64,000 nucleotides of DNA, from contig NZ_QJRH01000061.1 of assembly GCF_003254545.1 (NCBI RefSeq), forward strand, positions 1 through 64,000, written 5' to 3'. Shown here piece by piece: positions 16,783 through 24,907 of the stretch. This DNA is from Flavobacterium tistrianum (GTDB taxonomy: Bacteria; Bacteroidota; Bacteroidia; Flavobacteriales; Flavobacteriaceae). The notes beneath the pieces are model-generated. The model saw nothing but the letters and a program-made list of their open reading frames with translations, was not told where the DNA came from and did not search any database. Position 1 is the first letter of the stretch. Each line of letters begins with the position of its first letter. A program made the position numbers and the translations under genes.

Positions 16783-17910
16783 TTATATATCACATAATTT
16801 TTTCGCTGCAGACTCAAGCGTGAAGTTGTCTTTGGCGAAGCAAAAACGAATTAATTTTTGATCTTTATGGTCTGAATAGAAGGTTGAAATTGGAATTGCA
16901 GCAACACCATGATCGATAATTAGATTTTTGCAGAAAGTAACATCGTCATCATTTGAAATATTGGCATAAGAAGCGACTTGAAAATAAGTTCCTTCACAAG
17001 GTTTTAGTTCGAAACGGCTATTTTGGAGTAGTTTCTGAAAATAATCTCGTTTTTCCTGATAAAATTTTCCAAGAATATTGACATCGACAACATCAAGATA
17101 TTCGTTAATTGCAAACTGAGAAATACTGTTTACACTGAAAACCAAAAACTGATGCACTTTTTTGATTTCTTTCATTAAATGTTCTGGAGCACTGGTATAG
17201 CCAATTTTCCAGCCCGTTATGTGAAATGATTTTCCAAAAGAAGAAACCATTACACAGCGGTCTAAAAGAAAATCTTTTGTATGTGCCGAAATGTGCTTTT
17301 CTTCAAAAGTAATGTATTCGTATACTTCATCAGACAAAACGATAATGTCTGGATATTTTTCAAGAAGATTTTTTAACTGTACAAAATCATTTTCAGTTAA
17401 AATTTTTCCTGTCGGATTATGTGGATTATTGATAATCATCATTCTGGTTTTGGCAGAACAAGCTTTTTCAATTCTATCCCAATTTGGAGTATAATCGTCG
17501 TTCAGTGCTACTCGAACTGGTTTCGCTTTGCAAAGTAAAACTGGTGACTCATAAGAATCATAACTAGGATCAAGGATAATTACTTCGTCATTTTCTTTTA
17601 CTAAAGCTAAAATTGTGGTGAAAATTCCTTGTGTCGCTCCAGCTGTAACCAAAAGTTCTGTATCTGGATTTATTGTTCTGTTATAAGAATCCTGAGTTAA
17701 TTTCGCAATTTTATTCATCAACGGAGGATAACCTGCCATTGGTGTGTATTGATGCACATTTTCTTTAGCTAATCTCGCAACAATATCGGTCAATCTTTCA
17801 TCTACAGAAAAATTTGGAAATCCTTGCGAAAGATTGATTGCATTATATTCAGCTGCCATTTTTGACATTACCGTAAAAATGCTTGTGATTACGTTTGGGA
17901 GTTTGCTCAT
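16783..17910 (-). CDS. Class I/II pyridoxal-phosphate aminotransferase (YbdL/KAT-like)
   Basis: 375 residues, fold-type I PLP enzyme. Recognised by LSQGFPNFSVDERL near the N-terminus, YTPMAGYPPL, TAGATQGIFTTI, NNPHNPTG, LSDEVYEYITF and the PLP-lysine segment SFGKSFHITGWKIGY. The motif set and length fit the methionine aminotransferase YbdL / kynurenine aminotransferase / glutamine transaminase K subgroup. The substrate (methionine or aromatic amino acid) is an inference from that subgroup. The neighbours give no pathway hint. Confidence 0.88.
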   Translation of the reverse strand: MSKLPNVITSIFTVMSKMAAEYNAINLSQGFPNFSVDERLTDIVARLAKENVHQYTPMAGYPPLMNKIAKLTQDSYNRTINPDTELLVTAGATQGIFTTILALVKENDEVIILDPSYDSYESPVLLCKAKPVRVALNDDYTPNWDRIEKACSAKTRMMIINNPHNPTGKILTENDFVQLKNLLEKYPDIIVLSDEVYEYITFEEKHISAHTKDFLLDRCVMVSSFGKSFHITGWKIGYTSAPEHLMKEIKKVHQFLVFSVNSISQFAINEYLDVVDVNILGKFYQEKRDYFQKLLQNSRFELKPCEGTYFQVASYANISNDDDVTFCKNLIIDHGVAAIPISTFYSDHKDQKLIRFCFAKDNFTLESAAKKLCDI

Positions 17911-17952
17911 GATAAAGTTTGGTTAGGGAAAAACTTATGAGTGTTGCACTTG

Positions 17953-18474
17953 CTAATTTATTGTTAGTGCTATTGAGTATAAAGCTCTAACTTTTTTGCC
18001 TTTAAGTTCTCCGGGAATCCATTTTGGACACTTTTTTAAAACTCGAATTGCTTCGGCTCCTGTGTTATAGCCAGCATCTTTAATGATTTTTATATCTGTT
18101 AATGCTCCATCTTGTTCAACCACAAACGTTGCGTAAATTTTTTTTCCTTTCAAAGAGGTATATTCTTCATCGGAATAATGAAAATTGTTGTAAAAAAATT
18201 TGTTGAATTTCTCTATTCCTCCAGGAAAATCTGGTTTTACATCTAAGCCTACGGTATTATAAATTGTTTTGTCGTCATTTTTTATATCCAATGAAGAGGG
18301 ATTCGGTTCATCTACTATTAAATCTGCATCAGAGTAATTACTTGTATTAACTTTAACAATTGGTGTTTCTGAGTTTTTTGTTTGTGAAGTTTTTGTTGCA
18401 GAATTCTTTTTGGTGCTTTGTGAAAAAGTATTTTGTACAAAGCAAATCAAAACTAGAAGAATGAATTTTTTCAT
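17953..18474 (-). CDS. Secreted TonB C-terminal-domain-like protein
   Basis: 173 residues with a signal peptide (MKKFILLVLICFVQNTFSQ) and a Ser/Thr/Lys-rich linker to about residue 50. A domain resembling the TonB C-terminal fold follows at 75-173 (PDFPGGIEKFNKFFYNNFHY, then KGKKIYATFVVEQDGALTDI and LKKCPKWIPGELKGKKVRAL). The PGG-x-x-x-F/ FVVE-x-DG / A-x-R-V-L-K-x-C-P-x-W pattern is typical of Bacteroidota energy-transducer-like proteins. This one lacks the N-terminal membrane anchor plus proline-rich linker of a true TonB, so it may be a free periplasmic relative. Its role is unknown. Confidence 0.75.
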   Translation of the reverse strand: MKKFILLVLICFVQNTFSQSTKKNSATKTSQTKNSETPIVKVNTSNYSDADLIVDEPNPSSLDIKNDDKTIYNTVGLDVKPDFPGGIEKFNKFFYNNFHYSDEEYTSLKGKKIYATFVVEQDGALTDIKIIKDAGYNTGAEAIRVLKKCPKWIPGELKGKKVRALYSIALTIN

Positions 18475-18495
18475 TATGACGGTTTTATGGTTAGC

Positions 18496-19209
18496 TTACA
18501 TTTTATGAATAATAAAAATCGCAGGGCGTTTATCAATGTCAATTTTTAATTTTTTCCAATCAGAAACCTTCATCGTTTTTATGAATTCTGTTGGCAAAGT
18601 AATATCTGCCGCAATGCAAAGATGAGTTGCAGGACTTAAAATCTGCAAAAGATCTTCAATCAGTTTATTGTTTCTGTATGGCGTCTCAATGAAAAGTTGC
18701 GATTGATTTTTATCATAAGATAATTTTTCGAAATGACGAATTGCTGATTTTTTTTCGTCTTTGTCAATTGGCAAATATCCGTTGAAGGTAAAGCTTTGTC
18801 CGTTCATTCCAGAAGCCATCATGGCTAGTAGGATAGAAGAAGGACCGACTAAAGGTACAACTTGAATTCCTTTCTCGTGAGCTAACTTTACAATTGCAGC
18901 ACCTGGATCTGCAACTCCGGGACAGCCCGCTTCGCTCATTAATCCCATATTTTTTCCTTCTAGTAAAGGTTTAATGAAATCATTGTGTTCGCTGGTTTCT
19001 GTTCTTTTGTTTAAAGTAAAAAGAACCAGTTCAGATTGTTTCTTTTCAGGATAAACTGCTTTTATAGATTTTCTTGCAGTTTTGTCGTTTTCAACAATAT
19101 AATGGTCGATAACTTCTATCGTTCTTCTAACGGTTTGAGGTAAAACATCCATCGGATCGCTTTCGCCCATTGTGGTTGGAATTAAATATAATTTTCCGAA
19201 AGATTTCAT
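18496..19209 (-). CDS. Tetrapyrrole-methylase-fold SAM methyltransferase (RsmI-like)
   Basis: 237 residues. GKLYLIPTTMG opens the protein where RsmI has GxLYLVATPIG. GLMSEAGCPGVADPGA corresponds to the RsmI SDAGTPLISDPG motif, followed by VPLVGPSSILLAMMASG and FNGYLP. RsmI 2'-O-methylates C1402 of 16S rRNA. The substitutions (PTTMG, SEAGCP) and the short length suggest a lineage-specific paralogue common in Bacteroidota, so the rRNA target is uncertain. It lies between dnaA/phosphatase and the TonB-like gene on the same strand. Confidence 0.8.
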   Translation of the reverse strand: MKSFGKLYLIPTTMGESDPMDVLPQTVRRTIEVIDHYIVENDKTARKSIKAVYPEKKQSELVLFTLNKRTETSEHNDFIKPLLEGKNMGLMSEAGCPGVADPGAAIVKLAHEKGIQVVPLVGPSSILLAMMASGMNGQSFTFNGYLPIDKDEKKSAIRHFEKLSYDKNQSQLFIETPYRNNKLIEDLLQILSPATHLCIAADITLPTEFIKTMKVSDWKKLKIDIDKRPAIFIIHKM

Positions 19210-19271
19210 AATGTGTTTTGTTTAAAATTAAAAAATTCAATTATCTCTTTTTTAGAAACAATTGAATCGAA

Positions 19272-19739
19272 TTAGGAGTGTTTTTTAAGAAGCTGATCTG
19301 CAATTAGATCAGTTACTTCGTCCAGCATTTGGTAAACGTTGTCAAAACCGTTTGCAGAGCCATAATAAGGGTCAGGAACGTCTACGTTTTCGTCTGGGAA
19401 TAAATCGTTTAAAATTAAACGGACTTTATTTTTATGTTCAGGAGTTTTAGCTAAATGGACAACATCGCGAAAATTCGAATTATCCATTACATAGATATAA
19501 TCGAATTCATCAAAATCAGAAACTTGAATTTGTCTACCTTTTTGTGCGCTGATGTTAATTCCGTTTTTTCTAGCAACTTCAATAGAGCGTTTGTCAGGAC
19601 AATGTCCAATATGCCAAGAACCTGTTCCGGCCGAATCGACCAAAAATTTATCTTCGGGTAGTTTAGAAGCTAAAATCCCTTCTGCTAAAGGAGATCTGCA
19701 AATATTTCCTAAACAAACCATTAAGATTTTTATAGGCAT
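19272..19739 (-). CDS. Low-molecular-weight protein tyrosine phosphatase
   Basis: 155 residues. The CX5R catalytic loop is at the N-terminus: C9-L-G-N-I-C-R15-S. The general acid aspartate is in VPDPYYGS near residue 121. Cytoplasmic; members dephosphorylate tyrosine kinases of capsule synthesis or arginine-phosphorylated proteins. It starts 8 bases after the stop of dnaA on the same strand, so the two are probably co-transcribed. The substrate is not evident. Confidence 0.93.
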   Translation of the reverse strand: MPIKILMVCLGNICRSPLAEGILASKLPEDKFLVDSAGTGSWHIGHCPDKRSIEVARKNGINISAQKGRQIQVSDFDEFDYIYVMDNSNFRDVVHLAKTPEHKNKVRLILNDLFPDENVDVPDPYYGSANGFDNVYQMLDEVTDLIADQLLKKHS

Positions 19740-19747
19740 GGCACGTC

Positions 19748-21175
19748 TTAAAGCGTTAGTTTTTTATTGATGTCTTCGACAAATTTTTTAAATTGTTTGT
19801 CTGTAGAAACTAAATTATCGACTGTTTTACAAGCGTGAAGAACAGTTGCGTGATCACGATCTCCAATTTGTGAACCAATATTTGCCAAAGAAGCTTTAGT
19901 GAATTTTTTAGCAAAGAACATTGCTAGTTGTCTAGCTTGCACAACGTGCCTCTTTCTGGTTTTAGATTGAAGTGTTTCAATATCCAATTGGAAATAGTCT
20001 GAAACAATTTTTTGGATATAATCGATTGAGATTTCTCTCTTTACGTTTTTAACAAATTTCTCTACAACACTTTTTGCGAGTTCGATCGTAACTTCTTTTT
20101 TATTGAAAGAAGATTGAGCGATTAACGAAATAATAGCGCCTTCAAGTTCTCTTACATTAGATTTAATGTTTCTTGCAACATATTCTAAAATATCTTCTGG
20201 CATTTCTACACCATCACGGTATAAAATGTTTTTTAAGATTGAGATGCGAGTTTCGTAATCAGGCTGATGCAATTCTGCAGATAATCCCCATTTAAAACGA
20301 GATAATAATCTTTGCTCAATATCCTGCATATCAACAGGAGCTTTATCTGAAGTTAAGATTACTTGTTTTCCGTTTTGGTGCAAATAGTTGAAAATGTGGA
20401 AGAATACATCCTGTGTTCCTGATTTTCCAGATAAGAATTGAACATCGTCAATAATCAAAACATCGATTAACTGATAAAAATGAATAAAATCATTACGATT
20501 ATTCTTTTTAACAGAATCAATGTATTGTTGCGTGAAAATCTCAGCAGAAATATATAAAACGGTCTTTTCTGGATATTTATCTTTTACTTCTACACCTATA
20601 GCATGCGCTAAGTGCGTTTTTCCTAAACCAACTCCTCCAAAAATCAATAACGGGTTAAATGAAGTTCCTCCTGGTTTGTTGGCAACTGCCATACCAGCAG
20701 AACGAGCTAATCTATTTGAATCTCCTTCTAAGAAATTGTCAAAACTGTAGTTCGGATTTAACTGAGACTCAATTTTTAAATTTCTAATCCCAGGAATTAC
20801 AAAAGGATTTTTAAGTTCAGGATTTAAGTTTTTAAACGGAGCGTCAACCTCTTGCGGTTTCATTGGCACTCTGTTGGCACTTGGCAGCTGCTCGGTAAAC
20901 GGCTGTTTATTGCCATAAGTGTTCTCCATTTTAATTTTATAGAGTAACTTTGCGTTTTTTCCCAGTTCTTTGGTAAGCGCAACTTTCAATAATTTTACGT
21001 AATGCTCTTCGAGCCATTCGTAGAAAAATTTACTTGGAACCTGAATGTATAATGCGTTATCGGTTAGCTCAACTGATTTGATTGGTTCGAACCAAGTTTT
21101 ATATGCTTGGTCTTGAATATTATCCTTTATAAAGGACAAACAGTTTTCCCATACCGATTGAGCAGTTTTAGTCAT
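19748..21175 (-). CDS. dnaA: Chromosomal replication initiator DnaA
   Basis: 475 residues with the four DnaA domains. Domain I (1-80) is the oligomerisation/DnaB-contact region and domain II (85-130) is a linker. The AAA+ domain III has Walker A GGVGLGKTH at 180-188, Walker B VLIIDDVQFL and sensor motif SRFKWGL. Domain IV has the HTH and the DnaA signature GDRDHATVLHACKTV near the C-terminus. Binds DnaA boxes and opens oriC. The 187-base upstream region shows no cluster of TTATCCACA-like boxes, so the origin is not evident here. Confidence 0.98.
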   Translation of the reverse strand: MTKTAQSVWENCLSFIKDNIQDQAYKTWFEPIKSVELTDNALYIQVPSKFFYEWLEEHYVKLLKVALTKELGKNAKLLYKIKMENTYGNKQPFTEQLPSANRVPMKPQEVDAPFKNLNPELKNPFVIPGIRNLKIESQLNPNYSFDNFLEGDSNRLARSAGMAVANKPGGTSFNPLLIFGGVGLGKTHLAHAIGVEVKDKYPEKTVLYISAEIFTQQYIDSVKKNNRNDFIHFYQLIDVLIIDDVQFLSGKSGTQDVFFHIFNYLHQNGKQVILTSDKAPVDMQDIEQRLLSRFKWGLSAELHQPDYETRISILKNILYRDGVEMPEDILEYVARNIKSNVRELEGAIISLIAQSSFNKKEVTIELAKSVVEKFVKNVKREISIDYIQKIVSDYFQLDIETLQSKTRKRHVVQARQLAMFFAKKFTKASLANIGSQIGDRDHATVLHACKTVDNLVSTDKQFKKFVEDINKKLTL

Positions 21176-21362
21176 AGATTCAGATAAATTTTTATTATTG
21201 TTATAAAGATTCTCCTAATAAAAATGGAGCAATTTTATTCCGTATTTCGGGATAACAAATATGTGAACAAATTTCTGTAAAAAAAAATATTTCGGCATCT
21301 AATTTTATAAAAAAAAGTTGTAAAGAGCCTTTTTAAATTCGAATTTTTTTAATATTTTATAA

Positions 21363-21776
21363 ATGAAAAATCACCAGACTCAAGTACGAGTTCGTTACTC
21401 AGAAACTGACCAAATGGGAGTTGTTTATCACGGAAATTATGTGCCTTATTTTGAGATCGGACGCGTGGAATGGCTTAGAAATAAAGGGGTTTCGTATAAA
21501 AGTATGGAAGAAAGCGGTATTGGTCTTCCAATTGTCAATATGAATATCAACTACAAAAAATCGGCGCGATACGACGAACTTTTGACAATTCATACGACAT
21601 TCAAAAGTCACTCTTCTGTGAAGATCGAATTTGACTGCGCAATCTATAATGAGGCAAATGAGTTATTAACAACTGCGACGTTTATTTTAGTATTTGTTGC
21701 GTTAAAAACGGGTCGTCCAACAGCTCCTCCAGAATACATTTTAGACATATTCAAATCACTTGATGAAAAGTGTTAA
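21363..21776 (+). CDS. YbgC/4HBT-family acyl-CoA thioesterase
   Basis: 137 residues with a hot-dog fold of the 4-hydroxybenzoyl-CoA thioesterase family. RVRYSETDQMGVVYHGNYVP carries the catalytic aspartate D16, followed by the helix FEIGRVEWLR. Hydrolyses acyl-CoA or acyl-ACP thioesters. Here it is not linked to tol-pal as in proteobacteria but is divergent from dnaA and convergent with yigZ. Chain-length preference is unknown. Confidence 0.9.
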   Translation: MKNHQTQVRVRYSETDQMGVVYHGNYVPYFEIGRVEWLRNKGVSYKSMEESGIGLPIVNMNINYKKSARYDELLTIHTTFKSHSSVKIEFDCAIYNEANELLTTATFILVFVALKTGRPTAPPEYILDIFKSLDEKC

Positions 21777-21800
21777 AACAACCCTCTTTTTGATGTTAAA

Positions 21801-22433
21801 TTATATAATTTTAATATCAATTTCGAACATTAAATCAAAAATGCTGAACACCGTTTCGGCATTTTTTTTTCTCGTTTTTGTCACAATTTTGCCAATTGGC
21901 AGTCCAGAAACTTCATCCATTTCCATTTCCTGAGACACAATTTCTAATTTCTTTTCTTTGATCACTCGCATTACTTTATTCATGTTTTTGTAATCAAACG
22001 AAATTAAAAATTCGACATCAATAGTTTTTTCAACAATTTCGCAAATTTCCAAAGTCTGTTGTGCAGTTGTTCGATATGCCGAAATTAAACCGCCAACGCC
22101 TAATTTTACTCCGCCAAAAATACGAACGACTACAACTAGAACGTTAGTTAATCCAAAAGATTGTATCTGTCCGTAAATTGGTGCTCCGGCTGTGTTGCTT
22201 GGTTCACCATCATCATTAGCACGATACGAAATTTTATTTCCCACACCCAATTGGTACGCATAACAATAATGCACCGCGTGCGGATGCTGTTTTTTGAGGT
22301 CTTCAATAATCGGTTTTACTTCGTCTTCATGATCTATCGGAAATGCATAACCAAAGAATTTACTGCCTTTTTCCTTAAACAGTATTTCTTCAGATGCAGT
22401 TGCAATAGTTTGATAAGTATCGTTAATTTCCAA
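21801..22433 (-). CDS. YigZ/IMPACT family protein
   Basis: 210 residues. UPF0029/IMPACT N-terminal domain (about 1-125) with GSKFFGYAFPI, HYCYAY, and the signature NDDGEPSNTAGAPIYGQIQ / VVVVRIFGGVKLGVGGLISA. A small DUF1949-like C-terminal domain follows (130-210). Family members may act on translation or as regulators; the molecular role is unsettled. Its upstream spacer holds the 19-bp inverted repeat at 22456-22532. Confidence 0.9.
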   Translation of the reverse strand: MEINDTYQTIATASEEILFKEKGSKFFGYAFPIDHEDEVKPIIEDLKKQHPHAVHYCYAYQLGVGNKISYRANDDGEPSNTAGAPIYGQIQSFGLTNVLVVVVRIFGGVKLGVGGLISAYRTTAQQTLEICEIVEKTIDVEFLISFDYKNMNKVMRVIKEKKLEIVSQEMEMDEVSGLPIGKIVTKTRKKNAETVFSIFDLMFEIDIKII

Positions 22434-22455
22434 AAGTTAAGCTTTAAGTTTTTTA

Positions 22456-22532
22456 GCCACAGATTAAAAGGATTGAAAGGATTTTTCTTTTGCTTACATA
22501 AAAAATCTGTGAAAATCCTTTTAATCTGTGGC
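22456..22532. repeat. Intergenic hairpin repeat, CCACAGATTAAAAGGATT family
   Basis: A 19-bp perfect inverted repeat: GCCACAGATTAAAAGGATT at 22456-22474 and its complement at 22514-22532, separated by 39 bases. A related single arm lies at 53310-53339. It occupies most of the spacer between the HAD gene and yigZ. Confidence 0.75.
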
Positions 22533-22562
22533 AAAATATTTTTTCGACGAGAAATAAATGTT

Positions 22563-23165
22563 TTATAATAATCCTTTGTTAAATAAATCTACAACATCTT
22601 CTTTTCCAACTTGAAGATTCCAGACTCTAATTCCTAAAGTTGCAGCGCTATCGGTATTTTCTGTCTTGTCGTCAATAAATAAGGTGTTTTCGGCAATTAG
22701 ATTATTTTCTTCAAGAACAAACTGATAAATTTTCGGATCAGGTTTTCTCATTCCGATATCAAAAGAAAAATAAACTTTTTCAAAACAAGCATAAAAATCT
22801 TTGTAAAAAGAAACGCCACTTTTTGTTTCAAATGTATTAATGTGAATAGAATCGGTATTGCTTAGAAGAAACAAGCGGTATTTTTTTGATAATTCTTGAA
22901 GAAATTCCAAACGATAAAAAGGAAAATCTGCTAAAACGGCATTCCAAGCTTTTAAGATTTCTTCTTTCGAAGCATTGGGCAATTGTTTTTGAAAACCACC
23001 AACAAAATCTTCTGGAGAAATAGCACCTACTTCAAAAGAAAGATTTAATTGATCAAATTCGTTATTCCATTCCGTCATTCCTAATTTTTGTAAACCAGAA
23101 ATCGTGGCAGGTTTGTCTAAATTGATAAAAATGTCTCCGAAGTCAAAAATTATCGCATTAATCAT
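22563..23165 (-). CDS. HAD-superfamily hydrolase (YihX-like)
   Basis: 200 residues. Motif I is FDFGDIF with nucleophile D8. As in YihX-type phosphatases, the second aspartate of DxD is replaced by glycine (DFGD). Motif II is LLSNTDS, the motif III lysine is in RKPDPKIYQ, and motif IV is FIDDKTEN. Likely a phosphatase acting on a small phosphorylated metabolite such as a sugar phosphate. It overlaps ribD by 8 bases and is therefore translationally coupled to it. A role in dephosphorylating the riboflavin intermediate between RibD and RibE is conceivable but is only inference from position. Confidence 0.85.
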   Translation of the reverse strand: MINAIIFDFGDIFINLDKPATISGLQKLGMTEWNNEFDQLNLSFEVGAISPEDFVGGFQKQLPNASKEEILKAWNAVLADFPFYRLEFLQELSKKYRLFLLSNTDSIHINTFETKSGVSFYKDFYACFEKVYFSFDIGMRKPDPKIYQFVLEENNLIAENTLFIDDKTENTDSAATLGIRVWNLQVGKEDVVDLFNKGLL

Positions 23166-24207
23166 GATTTTTAATCTGTTTTAGTTCGTCGCTTAAAATG
23201 TTGGTTTTGATGCTGTTTTTTCTTGAAATCTCTGGAGCTTTCGTTCCTTTTTCAAAACTTGTTTTTCCAATAAAAATTCGTGCTTCGTCCCAAAGATTTT
23301 CATCAATAAAAGATTGAAGAGTTTGTCTTCCCCCTTCAATAATTACAGATTGAATTTGATTTTGGTATAAAACATCTAAAATCTGAGGGACAATATTTTT
23401 GCTAAAATCAATTGCCTCAAACTGCGTATTTTCTTTTGATGACTTTTCTTTTTCACTAGAAAAAATAATAGTTTTCACAGTATCATCAAAAACAAAACTA
23501 TTTGGATCAATTCTATTATTTCGATCTATAACAATTCTTGTCGGATTGTTTCCGTCCCAATCTCGGGCATTTAATTTCGGATTATCATCAACTACAGTTT
23601 GTGTTCCAACTAAAATTGCCTGTTCTTCTGTTCTCCATTTGTGCACCAATTGTCTCGAATATTGATTTGTAATCCAAATTGGCTTGCGTTCTTGATCGAT
23701 TTCTTTTTCTGGAGCCAGAAAACCATCCTGACTTTCTGCCCATTTTAAAATTATGTAAGGTCTTTTTTTCTGATGAAAAGTAAAAAAGCGCTTATTCAAT
23801 TCGTTGCATTCATCTTCTAAAACACCAACCGTAACATTGGCTCCAGCTTCAATTAATTTTAAAATGCCTTTTCCAGCTACTTTTTCGTTAGGGTCAACCG
23901 TGCCGACAACCACATTCGGAATTTCATTTGCAATTATTAAATCACAGCAAGGAGGAGTTTTTCCAAAATGACTGCAAGGCTCCAAGCTTACATAAATTGT
24001 AGCCTTTTTCAACAGCGTTTTATCTTTTACAGAATTTACGGCATTTACCTCTGCATGAGGCTCACCAGCCTTCTTATGCCAGCCTTCACCGATAATCTGA
24101 CCTTCATAAACAATAACGCTACCAACCATTGGATTCGGATAGGTTGTTCCAAGTCCATTTTGTGCCAGTTCGATGCAACGTTTTATATATTTTTCATGTA
24201 TATTCAC
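23158..24207 (-). CDS. ribD: Bifunctional riboflavin biosynthesis protein RibD
   Basis: Deaminates and then reduces the pyrimidine intermediate of riboflavin synthesis (EC 3.5.4.26 and 1.1.1.193). 349 residues. The N-terminal deaminase (1-145) has zinc ligands H51, C78 and C87 and proton donor E53 in HAEVNA and EPCSHFGKTPPC. The C-terminal reductase (about 150-349) has LKWAESQDGFLA and VIIEGGRQTLQSF. The start is GTG at 24207: the only nearby ATG is out of frame. A TACTTTTG element lies only 5 bases upstream of this GTG, so the mRNA may be nearly leaderless. Confidence 0.95.
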   Translation of the reverse strand: MNIHEKYIKRCIELAQNGLGTTYPNPMVGSVIVYEGQIIGEGWHKKAGEPHAEVNAVNSVKDKTLLKKATIYVSLEPCSHFGKTPPCCDLIIANEIPNVVVGTVDPNEKVAGKGILKLIEAGANVTVGVLEDECNELNKRFFTFHQKKRPYIILKWAESQDGFLAPEKEIDQERKPIWITNQYSRQLVHKWRTEEQAILVGTQTVVDDNPKLNARDWDGNNPTRIVIDRNNRIDPNSFVFDDTVKTIIFSSEKEKSSKENTQFEAIDFSKNIVPQILDVLYQNQIQSVIIEGGRQTLQSFIDENLWDEARIFIGKTSFEKGTKAPEISRKNSIKTNILSDELKQIKNHD

Positions 24208-24211
24208 AGTG

Positions 24212-24219
24212 CAAAAGTA
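24212..24219 (-). promoter_or_regulatory. TAnnTTTG -7 element for ribD
   Basis: The minus strand reads TACTTTTG, ending 5 bases before the GTG start. With the usual -7 placement, transcription would begin at or next to the start codon. Confidence 0.5.
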
Positions 24220-24302
24220 GTTAATTTTAAGATTATCATTAACTGAAAAGAGTTAAGTTGTGAAACAATCCCGATAGTAATAATAGTATTCAAAACTATC
24301 TT

Positions 24303-24310
24303 TACTTTTG
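24303..24310 (+). promoter_or_regulatory. TAnnTTTG -7 element for the 24338 acetyltransferase
   Basis: TACTTTTG, an exact consensus match, 27 bases before the ATG. Confidence 0.5.
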
Positions 24311-24337
24311 TGTTTATAATGATTTAGAATAGAAAAA

Positions 24338-24823
24338 ATGGTAAATTGGCTTATACGGGCAATTAAAAAAGAAGACAATCAGGCAGTTGCAGGTTTGATA
24401 CGATCTGTTTTTGATGAAATGGAAATTCCAAAAGTAGGAACCGCATACGAAGATCCTTATCTCGATTTGATGTTTGAAGAATATAATAAGCCTAAATCGA
24501 TATATTTCGTTGTTGAAAGTGATGGGGAAATTGTGGGTTGTGCTGGAATCGCGCCTTTAGAAAATGGAGACCCTGAAATTTGCGAATTACAGAAAATGTA
24601 TTTCCTCCCAAAAACAAGAGGTTTAGGGATTGGAACGCAAATGATGGGAAAATGTCTGGAACAAGCTAGAGCTTTTGGTTTTAAAAAATGTTACATAGAA
24701 ACCATGCCATTTATGCACGCCGCACAAAAGCTTTATAAAAAATCTGGTTTTGAATATTTAGATGCTCCAATGGGTTGCACTGGTCACAATTCTTGTCCTG
24801 TATGGATGCTGAAAGTTTTGTAG
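24338..24823 (+). CDS. GNAT family N-acetyltransferase
   Basis: 161 residues. The GNAT core is clear: YFVVESDGEIVGCAGIAPLE (strands 3-4), then LQKMYFLPKTRGLGIGTQMM, where R-G-L-G-I-G is the pyrophosphate loop binding acetyl-CoA. A C-terminal AQKLYKKSGFEYLDAP follows, typical of the family. The C-terminal GCTGHNSCPVWMLKVL contains two cysteines conserved in Bacteroidota relatives as far as I recall. Substrate unknown. It precedes prmC by 84 bases. Confidence 0.85.
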   Translation: MVNWLIRAIKKEDNQAVAGLIRSVFDEMEIPKVGTAYEDPYLDLMFEEYNKPKSIYFVVESDGEIVGCAGIAPLENGDPEICELQKMYFLPKTRGLGIGTQMMGKCLEQARAFGFKKCYIETMPFMHAAQKLYKKSGFEYLDAPMGCTGHNSCPVWMLKVL

Positions 24824-24907
24824 TTTTAATGTAACAAATTTAAATCGGTAAGACTTATTGAGATTTAAAATGTCAGTTTTTGACTGATGAAATGCCAAAA
24901 AATAAAA

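Noticed and set aside
21176..21362. Possible oriC next to dnaA
   Set aside because: No cluster of TTATCCACA-like DnaA boxes or AT-rich 13-mers beyond the general AT-richness; only a weak GTTATCC-like word was found.
22161..22568. 135-codon plus-strand ORF
   Set aside because: Antisense to yigZ and the repeat spacer; no recognisable domain.
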